Assembly: GCA_902576115.1 (NCBI GenBank)
Contig: CACGUE010000005.1
Coordinates: 1 to 64,000, forward strand
Reading direction: 5' to 3'
DNA from: an uncultured Pelagibacteraceae bacterium
GTDB lineage: Bacteria > Pseudomonadota > Alphaproteobacteria > Pelagibacterales > Pelagibacteraceae
DNA: 64,000 nucleotides
Shown here: one piece after another, positions 55,887 through 64,000 of the stretch
Position numbering within the stretch: the stretch's first letter is position 1
How the letters are laid out: every line of letters begins with the position of its first letter
Notes under the pieces: generated by a model
The model's database searches: none
What the model saw: the letters and a program-made list of their open reading frames with translations, nothing else
Told to the model about the DNA's origin: nothing
Made by a program: the position numbers and the translations under genes

Positions 55887-56369
55887 ATGATGCATAAAGG
55901 TTTTACTTTAATCGAACTTTTAGTTGTAGTAGCAATAATCGGTATATTGGCTGCCGTAGGTGTAGTTGCTTATAGTGGATATACTTCTGGTGCAAAGAAA
56001 TCTGCAGCAAAGTCCAATCATAATGCAATTGTTAAATACATTATGAGCGAATCCATGAAATGTACATTGGGGGAATCTAATGCAATGAGCGGTGAATTAG
56101 ATTGTTCAAAACAAAGTCAAGCTGACTGGAAAGATGTTGTTGCAAAAGCAACCGAAAAGGCACTAGCAGATTTTAAAAATCCATACAATAGTTCAGAAAA
56201 AGCGGTAACTCATGGTGGAGGTGTTTCAAACGACACTGATGTTGGATTTAACAGGATGCGGTCACCCGGAACTACAATTAAAGTTATGACTTGTATTACA
56301 ACTCCTTGTACAGGAACTATGTGTACTGTTCCAAATCATCTTTGTAGTAAAGATATAACAATTAAATAA
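55887..56369 (+). CDS. Type IV prepilin-like protein 1
   Basis: A 160-aa pilin-like protein. After a short leader (MMHKG) comes the class III prepilin signal FTLIELLVVVAIIGILAA, cleaved before Phe with Glu at +5. The rest is a small globular domain with three or four Cys near the C-terminus (CITTPCTGTMCTVPNHLCSK) that could form disulfides. The first 30 residues match the next gene almost exactly. It is probably a major or minor pilin or pseudopilin for adhesion or DNA uptake. No pilus motor genes are in the window. The start may be the second ATG. Confidence 0.9.
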   Translation: MMHKGFTLIELLVVVAIIGILAAVGVVAYSGYTSGAKKSAAKSNHNAIVKYIMSESMKCTLGESNAMSGELDCSKQSQADWKDVVAKATEKALADFKNPYNSSEKAVTHGGGVSNDTDVGFNRMRSPGTTIKVMTCITTPCTGTMCTVPNHLCSKDITIK

Positions 56370-56920
56370 TGAAACAAAAAGGTTTCACTTTAATTGAATT
56401 ACTTGTTGTCGTAGCAATTATTGGTATTTTAGCTGCAGTTGGTGTAGTTGCTTACAGTGGCTATACCAAAGGAGCTAAAATAAAGACAGCTAAACAAAAC
56501 CTTAAAACTCTATCTAGTTGGCTAGGTGCAGAATCAACAAAAGTTTGTTCAGCCTATCAAGGAAATTACAATAATGGCATGTATTTAAATAATGATAGTA
56601 GTAATTTTAGGTATTTTATAAAATGCTCAGATGATGGTACAGCATTGGCATATGCAGCAAGCCATTTCTTTTATAACAATGGAGACTTTAAAAATCCTTA
56701 CAATGGGAATAATGCAATTGCATCAAAAGCGGTTACAAGCTCATTTAATATTACTAGAGGGGGTACCAAAACTCTCTCTAACACTTATGTTCAGAAAGGT
56801 GAAATTATGTTTTTTAATTTAGGCGGTGAAAATAAAACAGCAATACTATCAAATATAGGTGACAATAATGGTAATGATAAGAATGAATGGGTCTTTATTG
56901 ACTCGCCAATAAATTATTAA
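56369..56920 (+). CDS. Type IV prepilin-like protein 2
   Basis: A 183-aa paralog of the upstream pilin, starting in its stop codon (TAATG). Leader MKQKG, then FTLIELLVVVAIIGILAAVG. The shared segment AAVGVVAYSGYTKGAK and a later FKNPYNG stretch followed by AVT show that the two arose by duplication, although third positions differ widely, so the duplication is old. It has two Cys (VCSAY and IKCSD) that could pair. The mature domain ends with a Trp/Asp-rich tail. Confidence 0.9.
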   Translation: MKQKGFTLIELLVVVAIIGILAAVGVVAYSGYTKGAKIKTAKQNLKTLSSWLGAESTKVCSAYQGNYNNGMYLNNDSSNFRYFIKCSDDGTALAYAASHFFYNNGDFKNPYNGNNAIASKAVTSSFNITRGGTKTLSNTYVQKGEIMFFNLGGENKTAILSNIGDNNGNDKNEWVFIDSPINY

Positions 56921-56942
56921 GTATTATTTAAATAATTAATAA

Positions 56943-57245
56943 ATGTTAAAGTTGTCTTTAATTATTGCTGCAATAATATTTAGCATACTTACTTGGGCTA
57001 CTGCCAATGTATGCAGTTATAATTACGTTATCAAAAAAAAAAGTAATATAATTGAGGAACTGAGTAAAGAGATTGATATTTCATTGGGAAATACGAGAGT
57101 ATATTATTTTAGAGAATTAAATTGTAAAAAAGCTGATTTAAGTTTTGATATTGTGAGAATGATGGAAAATATTGAAGTTATATCTGTTATGTTTTATCAA
57201 TACTTCACTACAGATATAACTGGAAAACCTTTGAGAGATAAATGA
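56943..57245 (+). CDS. Small exported hypothetical protein
   Basis: A 100-aa protein with a signal peptide or membrane anchor (LSLIIAAIIFSILTWATA) and a mature part of about 80 residues with two Cys (NVCSYNY and LNCKKAD). I recognise no family. It follows the pilin genes by 22 bp and precedes the HIT gene by 6 bp, so it may belong to the pilus group, but this is only position. Confidence 0.6.
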   Translation: MLKLSLIIAAIIFSILTWATANVCSYNYVIKKKSNIIEELSKEIDISLGNTRVYYFRELNCKKADLSFDIVRMMENIEVISVMFYQYFTTDITGKPLRDK

Positions 57246-57251
57246 TAATCT

Positions 57252-57617
57252 ATGAAATATGATGAGAATAATATATTTGCTAAAATTTTAAGAGGTGAAA
57301 TACCTTGTAATAAAATTTATGAAGATGATTTTGTGTTATCATTTTATGACATCAATCCTCAAAAAAAAATTCATGCCCTAGTTATTCCAAAAGGAAAATA
57401 TATTGACTTAGATGATTTTAGTACGAATGCATCGAACGAAGAAATAATAGGATTGATGAAAGGTGTTACTAACGTTGCAAAAAAATTAGGCATCTCATCC
57501 ATAGATGGTAAAGGTTATAGAGCTCTCGCCAATATAAGTGATTACGGTGGTCAAGAAGTCCCGCATTTGCATTTTCATTTATTTGGAGGAGAAAAAGTTG
57601 GAAAAATGGTTTTGTGA
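57252..57617 (+). CDS. HIT family (Hint-type) nucleotide-binding protein
   Basis: A 121-aa histidine-triad protein. NIFAKILRGEIPCNKIYEDDFVLSF is the typical Hint N-terminus, and VPHLHFHLFGG is the HxHxH triad near the end. It would hydrolyse adenosine phosphoramidates in the cytoplasm; the physiological substrate in bacteria is unclear. Its stop overlaps the next gene (GTGA). Confidence 0.95.
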   Translation: MKYDENNIFAKILRGEIPCNKIYEDDFVLSFYDINPQKKIHALVIPKGKYIDLDDFSTNASNEEIIGLMKGVTNVAKKLGISSIDGKGYRALANISDYGGQEVPHLHFHLFGGEKVGKMVL

Positions 57618-58126
57618 TAACTAGAGTTGATAGAAAATATTTAGAGATTGACTCACCAGATAAAATTAATTTATCTGAAAAGCCCCAAAATTCCTGCAAG
57701 ATAGAAAAAAAAAATCCTCCAGATTTTCAAATCAATAAATTTTTTTATAAGAACATTGGTAAAAGTTATCGTTGGATCGATAGATTAGTTTGGAATGATA
57801 CTAAATGGATGGATTATACCAATAATTCAAATTTAGAGACTTATATACTTTCTGAAAATGAAAATTTAATTGGTTTTTTTGAGCTTTTGTTTCATCCAAG
57901 TACAAGAAAATGTGAAGTTGCCTATTTTGGTATTCTAGAAGAATTTATAGGCAAAAAATATGGTGGCTATCTTTTATCTGAGGCTTTGAAGTTAGGGTTT
58001 AGAAAAAATACCAAAAAAGTTTGGTTACACACTTGCTCTCTAGACCATAAACATGCATTAAAAAACTATTTGGGTAGAGGTATGAAAATATTTAAGTCTG
58101 AAACAATTAATTTAGATATTAGTTAA
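57614..58126 (+). CDS. GNAT family N-acetyltransferase
   Basis: A 170-aa acetyltransferase. The acetyl-CoA-binding region is YFGILEEFIGKKYGGYLLSEAL (about 113-134, a Q/RxxGxG/A-like GKKYGG loop), followed by VWLHTCSLDHKHALKNYLGRGMKIF, the usual GNAT ending. It starts with GTG overlapping the HIT stop by 4 bp. The acetyl acceptor is unknown. It overlaps convergent lolA by 8 bp. Confidence 0.85.
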   Translation: MITRVDRKYLEIDSPDKINLSEKPQNSCKIEKKNPPDFQINKFFYKNIGKSYRWIDRLVWNDTKWMDYTNNSNLETYILSENENLIGFFELLFHPSTRKCEVAYFGILEEFIGKKYGGYLLSEALKLGFRKNTKKVWLHTCSLDHKHALKNYLGRGMKIFKSETINLDIS

Positions 58127-58673
58127 TATAATTTTGAACTCTAAATAATTTTTTATCAATCATCTTATTTGTTTCTATATTAAGCAATTTCGTTTCAACT
58201 GTATTTAGATAAACATCAGTCGTTGTCCATCCTTTAATATCATAACTATCTTTATCAAAAAAAATATTTAATAAATTGTTATTATGTATGATTTCAAAAG
58301 AAAATGTCTCATCATTTTCTCGAATTATTTCTATATTATCTAACTTATCAAGAAGAAATTTTTTATCTAGAATTAAATCAAGAGGGGTATCTTTAAGTTG
58401 ATATCTTAAATAATTTGTAATTTTTTTGCTATTAATTACAAGTGATTTTCCGTTAGATACTAAAACTTTATTATAAATATCATCGTATTTACAAAAAATT
58501 TTTTTTGGATACGAAATTATACATTCTCCTTGTTCAGTCTTTTTTCCAATTTTTTGTATAAACTTAAAAGATATATTATCCGTCTCTTCTAATTTATTTT
58601 TTATTAATTGTTTTGATGAAGCAAAAATATTTAATGGATAAAAAAAAATTAAAATAAAAATTAAATACTTCAC
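58119..58673 (-). CDS. lolA: Outer-membrane lipoprotein carrier protein LolA
   Basis: A 184-aa periplasmic protein with a signal peptide (LIFILIFFYPLNIFA, cleaved before SSKQLI). The alternating strand pattern ISFKFIQKIGKKTEQGECIISYPKKIFCKYD fits the open beta-barrel of LolA, which ferries lipoproteins to the outer membrane. The sequence is divergent; the place directly after ftsK (one shared base) is the usual alphaproteobacterial and gammaproteobacterial context and supports the call. Confidence 0.82.
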   Translation of the reverse strand: MKYLIFILIFFYPLNIFASSKQLIKNKLEETDNISFKFIQKIGKKTEQGECIISYPKKIFCKYDDIYNKVLVSNGKSLVINSKKITNYLRYQLKDTPLDLILDKKFLLDKLDNIEIIRENDETFSFEIIHNNNLLNIFFDKDSYDIKGWTTTDVYLNTVETKLLNIETNKMIDKKLFRVQNYIN

Positions 58674-60751
58674 TATTTTAAAACTTCTCTTTTACCTACA
58701 TGATTAGCTTTACTTACTTCACCATTTAATTCCATTTGATCAATGATCCTCGCAGCTCTATTATACCCTATTTGTAATTTTCTTTGCAAAAATGAGGTAG
58801 ATGCTTTTCTTTCTGATTTAATTATTTCTAATGCTTCATTATACAATTCATCAGTATCAGAATTATCTTTATTTTTTTCACCAACTTCTTTCTCGTCAGC
58901 AAAATTCAAAATTTCATCAACATAATCTGGCTCTGCCTGATTTCTCAAAAAGTTATTTACTTTATCTATTTCAATTTCTGAAACATAGGGTGCATGTATC
59001 CTTGTGATTCTATTTGCTGAAGACATATATAGCATGTCTCCTTTCCCTAAGAGTTGCTCAGCTCCTTGCTCACCTAAAATTGTTCTACTATCAATTTTAG
59101 AGGTTACTTGGAATGAAATACGAGTAGGAAAATTAGCTTTTATTGTTCCAGTTATTACGTCTACGCTCGGCCTCTGTGTGGCCATAATTATATGAATTCC
59201 AGCCGCTCTAGCCATTTGTGATAATTTTTGAATATAGTTTTCAATTTCTTTTCCAGCTACCAACATAAGATCTGACATTTCATCAACTATTACAACAATA
59301 TAAGGCATCTTAACTTTATGCTTCTCGTTATATCCATCAATGTTCCTCACACCCACTTTTGTCATTAACCTGTATCTACTTTCCATTTCTTTAACTACCC
59401 AACCCAAAACAGATGCTGCTTTTTTTGCTTCAGTAATAACAGGACATAATAGATGCGGTATCCCTTCATAGGTCGAAAGTTCAAGCATTTTTGGATCGAT
59501 CAAAATGAATTTACAGACGTCAGGTGTATGTTTGTAAATGAGTGATAGAATAATTGTATTAATACATACTGATTTCCCTGAGCCAGTAGTTCCCGCAATT
59601 AATAAATGAGGCATTGAACTTAAATCACTAGTTATCGGTTCTCCAGATATACTTTTACCAAGAGCAATAGGTAATTTAATTTCTCTTTTTTTAAAATTCT
59701 TATCTGAAATTATTTCTCTTAAAAAAACATTTTCTCTGGATATCTTTGGTAGTTCAATACCAACAGTATTACTCCCAGGTATTGTGGCTATTCTTGCAGA
59801 CTCTGAACTTGTATTTCTAGCTATATCTTCTGCTAAATTTATTATTTTGGAAACTTTAACTCCAGCTGCAGGCTCAAATTCATTGAGAGAAACAACGGGT
59901 CCATGACTTATTTTTTTTATTTTTCCTTCAACACCAAAATCTAGAAGTATTTTTTCTAAACCTTCTGCATCTATTTTAATATCATCTTTTTTATTGGAGC
60001 CTTTTTCTGGTTTTTTTAAAAAATCAATTAAAGGTAATTTAATTCTTACATCACTTAAAATTGATTTGTTATTAGAAAATAAATCTTTTTGAACAGGAGG
60101 TTCCTTAGATTTTTCAATTATAGTATTTTCTTTTAAAGTATTTTCTTGAGAAATTAAATTGTCCTTTTTTGATGAAAACAGTTTTTTTATCATAGTGAAA
60201 GAACTTAAAATATGAGAAATTTTGAAATTACTGCTTAGCAAAAAAAATAATAAAATAAAAAATAATAATAAATAGTAACTCACTGTCTGATTAATTTTCA
60301 AAAAATCTGCAATTACCGTTTCTGACATTAAATCGCCAACAAAACCATTGTTTCCATTTACTATTAACCAATAGGTTTCCTTATGAAAAATACTAAAGAA
60401 AAAAGTTGCAATAATAATGTAAAGAATTATGAAAAAAATATTTTCTATAATAATAACAAATTTTTTGTTAATTGTTATTGAAACTCCAGTAAATAGAAGA
60501 GAAAAAGGAATTAAAAGTGATATTATACCAATTGATTGAAAAAATATATCAGCGATGAAGCTTCCCCTAAATCCAAGTAAATTTCTTATTTCTTGATTTT
60601 CTGGAAATATAAAATTTGGATCTTCTGGTGAATAGCTAATTAAAGATATAAAAAGTAATATAGAGGCAACCACCAGAAAAATACCAACTAATTCGGCCAA
60701 TCTCCTTATGATAAAATCGTTTATTTTATTGATATAATTTTTAAATATCAT
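58673..60751 (-). CDS. ftsK: DNA translocase FtsK
   Basis: A 692-aa FtsK/SpoIIIE protein. Four N-terminal membrane helices (about 20-175) are followed by a short, charged linker (about 180-250; E. coli has a much longer one), the motor domain with Walker A GTTGSGKSVCINTIIL (about 385-400) and Walker B YIVVIVDEMSDLM, and the C-terminal gamma winged helix (about 630-692, SFLQRKLQIGYNRAARIID). It pumps DNA at the division septum and activates XerCD at dif. No dif site was found in this origin-proximal window, as expected. Confidence 0.97.
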   Translation of the reverse strand: MIFKNYINKINDFIIRRLAELVGIFLVVASILLFISLISYSPEDPNFIFPENQEIRNLLGFRGSFIADIFFQSIGIISLLIPFSLLFTGVSITINKKFVIIIENIFFIILYIIIATFFFSIFHKETYWLIVNGNNGFVGDLMSETVIADFLKINQTVSYYLLLFFILLFFLLSSNFKISHILSSFTMIKKLFSSKKDNLISQENTLKENTIIEKSKEPPVQKDLFSNNKSILSDVRIKLPLIDFLKKPEKGSNKKDDIKIDAEGLEKILLDFGVEGKIKKISHGPVVSLNEFEPAAGVKVSKIINLAEDIARNTSSESARIATIPGSNTVGIELPKISRENVFLREIISDKNFKKREIKLPIALGKSISGEPITSDLSSMPHLLIAGTTGSGKSVCINTIILSLIYKHTPDVCKFILIDPKMLELSTYEGIPHLLCPVITEAKKAASVLGWVVKEMESRYRLMTKVGVRNIDGYNEKHKVKMPYIVVIVDEMSDLMLVAGKEIENYIQKLSQMARAAGIHIIMATQRPSVDVITGTIKANFPTRISFQVTSKIDSRTILGEQGAEQLLGKGDMLYMSSANRITRIHAPYVSEIEIDKVNNFLRNQAEPDYVDEILNFADEKEVGEKNKDNSDTDELYNEALEIIKSERKASTSFLQRKLQIGYNRAARIIDQMELNGEVSKANHVGKREVLK

Positions 60752-60812
60752 GAATCAAAACTGCATTTGTCACTTTGTATCATTTAATTTTTATTGTTAA
60801 AATTATTTTGTT

Positions 60813-61895
60813 ATGAAAATTTGTCTTATAGGCCAAAATTTAACAAATTTGATTCTCGCTAGCGTTTTTGAGGAAAAAAAACTCAATGTTGACATATATT
60901 TAAATAAAAAGTTTCAAAACATAAAAACAAATAGAACAATAGCATTATCAAGCGAAAATTTTGATTATTTAAAATTTGTTACAAAATCAAGCATTATACC
61001 TTGGAAAAGTAAAGAAATTAAAATTTTTACAGAAGATTCACAATCTAAAGAGATAATTAATTTTATAAAAAAAAATAAAGAGGTTTTTAATTTAGTATCT
61101 TATTCGAAATTAAATGAAATTTTTTTAAAAAAAATAAAAAAATCAAAATTTATAAAATTACATCATTTAGATACGTCTAGTTCATTTATTCTAAATAAAA
61201 TTAAAAAATATGATTTAGTTATTAACAGTGAAAATAAAAATTTTATTTCAAATAAATTTTTTACAAATAAAATAAAAAAAAATTACAGAAGTAGAGCGTA
61301 CACATTTATAATAAATCATAGTCGTAAAGATAATGATATCGCTATTCAAGTTTTTACAAAATTTGGTCCCTTAGCTTTTCTGCCATTATCTAATACCAAA
61401 ACTTCAATAGTTTTTTCTTATAAGGGAGTGAAAATAGATGATGAGAAAATCGTCGATATATTTAAAAAATATAATTCTTTCTACTCATTTGCTAAAATAA
61501 ATAAAATTGAAAATTTTAGTCTTAGTTTTGAAATGCTTAGAAATTATACTTATAATAATATCCTCGCTTTTGGCGATTTAATACATCGCATTCATCCCCT
61601 TGCAGGGCAAGGATTTAACATGACAATTAGAGATATTAAAATAATCTCAAGATTAGTAAATGAAAGAATATCTTTAGGTCTTCCGATAGATATCTCAGTT
61701 GCCGAAGATTTCCAGAATTCTACAAAACACCTTAATTATCTTTATGGAAAAGCTATCGATGGTATATATGAATTTTTTAGATTAGATAGTAATATTAATA
61801 ATTCAATTTCAAAACCAGTTTTTAGTATTCTAAATAAAAATTCTATTTTTAAAAAGTATTCTAATATTTTATCTGATAAAGGATTTAATTTGTAA
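60813..61895 (+). CDS. UbiH/COQ6-like FAD monooxygenase with degenerate FAD motif
   Basis: A 360-aa protein of the ubiquinone-hydroxylase family. The second FAD motif is well kept: LAFGDLIHRIHPLAGQGFNMTIRDIKII (about 250-277), with the GD and the HPxxGQGxN signature. The first, usually GxGxxG, reads ICLIGQNLTNLILA, so it lacks the later glycines. TRTIALSSEN is replaced by NRTIALSSENFDYL, still recognisable. It probably hydroxylates a ubiquinone precursor, but the weak N-terminal motif leaves activity open. It is divergent from ftsK by 61 bp. Confidence 0.78.
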   Translation: MKICLIGQNLTNLILASVFEEKKLNVDIYLNKKFQNIKTNRTIALSSENFDYLKFVTKSSIIPWKSKEIKIFTEDSQSKEIINFIKKNKEVFNLVSYSKLNEIFLKKIKKSKFIKLHHLDTSSSFILNKIKKYDLVINSENKNFISNKFFTNKIKKNYRSRAYTFIINHSRKDNDIAIQVFTKFGPLAFLPLSNTKTSIVFSYKGVKIDDEKIVDIFKKYNSFYSFAKINKIENFSLSFEMLRNYTYNNILAFGDLIHRIHPLAGQGFNMTIRDIKIISRLVNERISLGLPIDISVAEDFQNSTKHLNYLYGKAIDGIYEFFRLDSNINNSISKPVFSILNKNSIFKKYSNILSDKGFNL

Positions 61896-61896
61896 A

Positions 61897-62538
61897 TTAC
61901 TGAAGAGTTGTATTTTCGAATTCGTCTTTAATATAATTATTTAGAATTTGTTCCATCTTTTCTTTTCTTACATTTATATCAAGACTTTCTAATAATATTT
62001 GTTTTTCTTCTAATGAAAAGGGTGATGCCATTGATAAATCATTAAGAGTTTGGCTGAGATCCTTCTTTTCTAAGTCTTTTAAGTTCACAATATACCCTTG
62101 TTTTTTGAAAAATGTTCTCATGTTCTTCATAATTAAGCTTAAGTCTGAAAAGTTAACTTCGTTACTTTTTTGCATTATATCTTTTGAAAAATGATCGTAT
62201 CGAACATTGCACTCACGATACATTTTGTCGGTATTTAACTCTGAGTTAATTTTGTACCTACAAATCCCGTTTAAAATAATAAGTATTCTACCGTCTTCTG
62301 TTTCATTGAAACTTGTGATTTTTCCAATACATCCTATTTCATATAAATCAGGTTTTTTCAAAGACCCTGTTTTTTTTGGCTGTATCATTCCAATCATCCT
62401 ATGTTTTTTCATACTATCATTTACCATTTGTAAATATCGAGGCTCAAAAATATTTAGTGGAACAGTTGTACCAGGAAACATTATAAAATTTGATAAAGGG
62501 AAAATTGGTATAGTTTTCGGTAATTCTTCGAGTTTCAT
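61897..62538 (-). CDS. LON peptidase substrate-binding domain protein
   Basis: A 213-aa protein made of only the Lon N-terminal (LAN/PUA-like) domain: IPIFPLSNFIMFPGTTVPLNIFEPRYLQMV at the start and GCIGKITSFNETEDGRILIILNGICRYKI after it, with a helical C-terminus. It has no ATPase or protease part. Such proteins are common in alphaproteobacteria, often near thioredoxin and prephenate dehydratase genes; the function is unknown. It begins 122 bp upstream of the tRNA gene on the other strand. Confidence 0.88.
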   Translation of the reverse strand: MKLEELPKTIPIFPLSNFIMFPGTTVPLNIFEPRYLQMVNDSMKKHRMIGMIQPKKTGSLKKPDLYEIGCIGKITSFNETEDGRILIILNGICRYKINSELNTDKMYRECNVRYDHFSKDIMQKSNEVNFSDLSLIMKNMRTFFKKQGYIVNLKDLEKKDLSQTLNDLSMASPFSLEEKQILLESLDINVRKEKMEQILNNYIKDEFENTTLQ

Positions 62539-62660
62539 ATCTTAATTATAATAATTCTTTTCAAGGTTACAACTATACAGAAATGATTCGTAGTCGCATT
62601 TAACTATTTAATCACTTGCTAAATTCAAAAAAAGCTTTTAGTTTTGTTATGTAAGAATAA

Positions 62661-62735
62661 GCGGGCATAGCTCAGTGGTAGAGCGTCTCGTTGCCAACGA
62701 GAAGGTCGTGGGTTCAAGTCCCATTGCCCGCTCCA
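62661..62735 (+). tRNA. tRNA-Gly (GCC anticodon), CCA encoded
   Basis: A 75-base cloverleaf including an encoded CCA end. The acceptor stem GCGGGCA pairs with TGCCCGC, the D arm has GCTCAGTGGTAGAGC, the anticodon stem-loop CTCGTTGCCAACGAG carries GCC, and the T arm holds GGTTCAAGTCC. The discriminator base is T. It lies between the LON-domain gene and the pterin dehydratase gene. No integrase or att repeat lies beside it. Confidence 0.97.
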
Positions 62736-62751
62736 TTGAAGGAATTATATT

Positions 62752-63090
62752 ATGAGTGATTTAGCAAGTAAAAAATGTATCCCATGCGAAGGTAACATCC
62801 CGCCATTTAACGCAGAAGAAATTCATAAATATTTAAAACAAGTTGATGGATGGGAAGTTATAGAGGATAAAATCGATGGATTTCATTTGATAAAAAATTT
62901 TAAATTTGATGATTTTTTACAAAGTCAAAAATTTGTGAATAAAGTTGGAGAAATTGCTGAAACAGAGGGACATCACCCTGATATTTGGTTTGGATGGGGC
63001 TATGCAAGAATTAAAATATTTACTCATGCAATTAAAGGGCTTGCTGAAAGTGATTTTATTTTAGCTGCTAAAATAGATAAGATAAATTGA
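62752..63090 (+). CDS. Pterin-4a-carbinolamine dehydratase (PhhB/DCoH)
   Basis: A 112-aa 4a-hydroxytetrahydrobiopterin dehydratase. The active-site signature is AETEGHHPDIWFGWGYARIKIFTH (about 65-88), with the two catalytic His, and the N-terminus has DGWEVIEDKIDG. It recycles pterin cofactor after aromatic hydroxylation, for example by phenylalanine 4-monooxygenase, which is not in the window; in many bacteria it is present without the hydroxylase. It begins 16 bp after the tRNA. Confidence 0.93.
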   Translation: MSDLASKKCIPCEGNIPPFNAEEIHKYLKQVDGWEVIEDKIDGFHLIKNFKFDDFLQSQKFVNKVGEIAETEGHHPDIWFGWGYARIKIFTHAIKGLAESDFILAAKIDKIN

Positions 63091-64000
63091 TCAGTGATTA
63101 AAGTGTCTTGTTTTGGAAAATACTAAAATAGTATTTGTTTGATTAGCAAATTTAATAATTTCTTTATCATTTTTTGAACCCGACGGTTGAATGACTGCCG
63201 AAACACCTGCTTGAACTAATTTTTCTATACCATCCACAAACGGGAAGAACGCATCAGATGCTGCTAAGATTTCATCACTGTCGCTTATTTTCTGAAACTT
63301 TTTCATTTTATCAATTGCTATTTTGCAACTATCTAACCTACTTGGTTGACCAGAACCTATGCCTATTGTCTTGTAGTCTTTTGTAATAACTATCGCATTC
63401 GATTTTACACTTCTGCATATATTAAATGCAAAAATAAGTTTGTTTAAAGTTTTATTTGTAGGTTTTAATTTTGATACAATTTTAAAATCTTTGTTAGAAA
63501 AATTTTGATTATCCGGATCTTGAACTAAAATAGAATTAAATTTATTTATAAAATTAAATTTAAAATTTTTTTCTACTTTACTAGAATCAATTAACCTTAG
63601 ATTTTTTCTCTTTTTTAAAAGTTTGATTGATTTTTTGTCAAATCCATTTGCAATTATTACCTCAAAAAATATTTTATTAATCTCTTTAGCTAAACTAATA
63701 TTTAATTTAAAGTTACATGATACAATACCACCATAAGCGCTAATTGGGTCACTTTCTAAAGCCTCTTTAAAAGATTTGATTTTGTTTGGATTAATGGAAA
63801 CACCACAGGGATTAGCATGCTTAATTATTGCTACACCTTTATTTCTTGGCAAAGTTTTGGATATACTTAGAGCCGAATAAAGATCGTTATAGTTGTTGTA
63901 ACTTAGTTGTTTTCCACTGATTTGAATAATTTCCTGTTTGTTATTTTGTGAATATATTGCCGCTTTTTGATGAGGGTTTTCTCCATACCTCGTCTTCTCA
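63091..64000 (-). CDS. purH: Bifunctional AICAR formyltransferase/IMP cyclohydrolase PurH (5' part outside window)
   Basis: The C-terminal about 303 residues of PurH. The track lists only the part after an internal Met; the frame stays open to the right edge and reads KTRYGENPHQKAAIY, the conserved PurH segment before the AICAR transformylase active site. IIKHANPCGVS (catalytic Lys-His) and DPISAYGG are intact, and so are KSNAIVITKDYKTIGIGSGQPSR, ASDAFFPFVDG and the terminal TRHFNH. It makes IMP from AICAR; AICAR also comes from the HisH/HisF reaction. It is convergent with the dehydratase gene, 0 bp apart. Confidence 0.96.
   Translation of the reverse strand, partial: EKTRYGENPHQKAAIYSQNNKQEIIQISGKQLSYNNYNDLYSALSISKTLPRNKGVAIIKHANPCGVSINPNKIKSFKEALESDPISAYGGIVSCNFKLNISLAKEINKIFFEVIIANGFDKKSIKLLKKRKNLRLIDSSKVEKNFKFNFINKFNSILVQDPDNQNFSNKDFKIVSKLKPTNKTLNKLIFAFNICRSVKSNAIVITKDYKTIGIGSGQPSRLDSCKIAIDKMKKFQKISDSDEILAASDAFFPFVDGIEKLVQAGVSAVIQPSGSKNDKEIIKFANQTNTILVFSKTRHFNH

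Noticed and set aside
62207-62545. 112-aa ORF on the plus strand opposite the LON-domain gene
   Set aside because: It is a frame shadow; no domain, and the minus-strand gene has clear motifs.
62661-62735. tRNA-Gly as an integration site
   Set aside because: No integrase nearby and no copy of the tRNA 3' end downstream was noticed.
1-64000. CRISPR arrays, transposons, prophage, rRNA operons
   Set aside because: No regularly spaced repeats, terminal inverted repeats with transposase, phage structural genes or rRNA sequence were seen.

Overview
The window reads as a chromosomal core segment of a free-living marine alphaproteobacterium of the SAR11 clade (Candidatus Pelagibacter type). The grounds are very AT-rich DNA, Lys/Asn/Ile-rich proteins, spacers of only a few bases with many 4-bp start/stop overlaps, and a gene order that matches the origin-proximal region known from Caulobacter and Rickettsia (parB-parA-rsmG-mnmG-mnmE-rho-hemE, then PPSR-maf-aroE-coaE-dnaQ-secB). 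No transposase, phage gene, CRISPR array or rRNA gene was seen. One tRNA (Gly-GCC) is present. Species-level identity cannot be read from the sequence alone.

Layout. 1-7 kb: tsaB-fur-miaB (miaB cut by the left edge), a polysaccharide deacetylase whose start overlaps tsaB head to head, then the leftward run murJ-trpS-nfuA-Bax-like glucosaminidase. 7-13 kb: malic enzyme/phosphotransacetylase fusion, rsmI with a BON lipoprotein, a penicillin-binding-protein-activator-like protein and rdgB. 12.6-18.8 kb: rightward grpE-dnaK-dnaJ-dapB-nth-pfkB. 18.7-22.3 kb: an unlisted 38-aa arfA-like ribosome-rescue gene, a winged-helix regulator, an L,D-transpeptidase, yggS, a thiE-like gene, a bidirectional terminator and an outer-membrane porin. 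22.3-26.9 kb: DUF3576 lipoprotein, leuS-lptE-holA. 26.9-37.2 kb: leftward parB, parA, rsmG, mnmG, mnmE, rho, hemJ, hemH, hemE, with a sulfotransferase inserted in the opposite direction. 37.16-37.44 kb: the AT-rich hemE/PPSR spacer with DnaA-box-like sequences, the probable oriC. 37.4-49.4 kb: PPSR, maf, aroE, an SDR, coaE, dnaQ, secB/fxsA, Tim44, Smr, hslVU and the histidine genes hisB-H-(unknown)-A-F-E.

49.4-58.1 kb is the most accessory-looking part: a 1034-aa single-chain restriction-modification protein, an unlisted 55-aa gene with a strong ribosome binding site, a TRAP transporter (large permease, small permease, binding protein), two tandem type IV prepilin-like proteins, and small genes. 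58.1-64 kb returns to core genes: lolA-ftsK, a UbiH-like monooxygenase, a LON-domain protein, tRNA-Gly, a pterin dehydratase and purH (cut by the right edge).

The genes form an origin-centred unit. ParA/ParB act on a perfect parS site inside rsmG, about 8 kb from the candidate origin, and most genes point away from that origin on both sides. Three promoter candidates (grpE, hslV, Tim44 gene) lie so close to their start codons that the mRNAs would be leaderless; two of these resemble heat-shock sigma-32 promoters. I saw no clearly new biological system. The best second-look items are oriC, the leaderless heat-shock promoters, the one-piece restriction enzyme, the two hidden small genes (arfA-like and the 55-aa gene) and the SHOCT protein inside the his operon.
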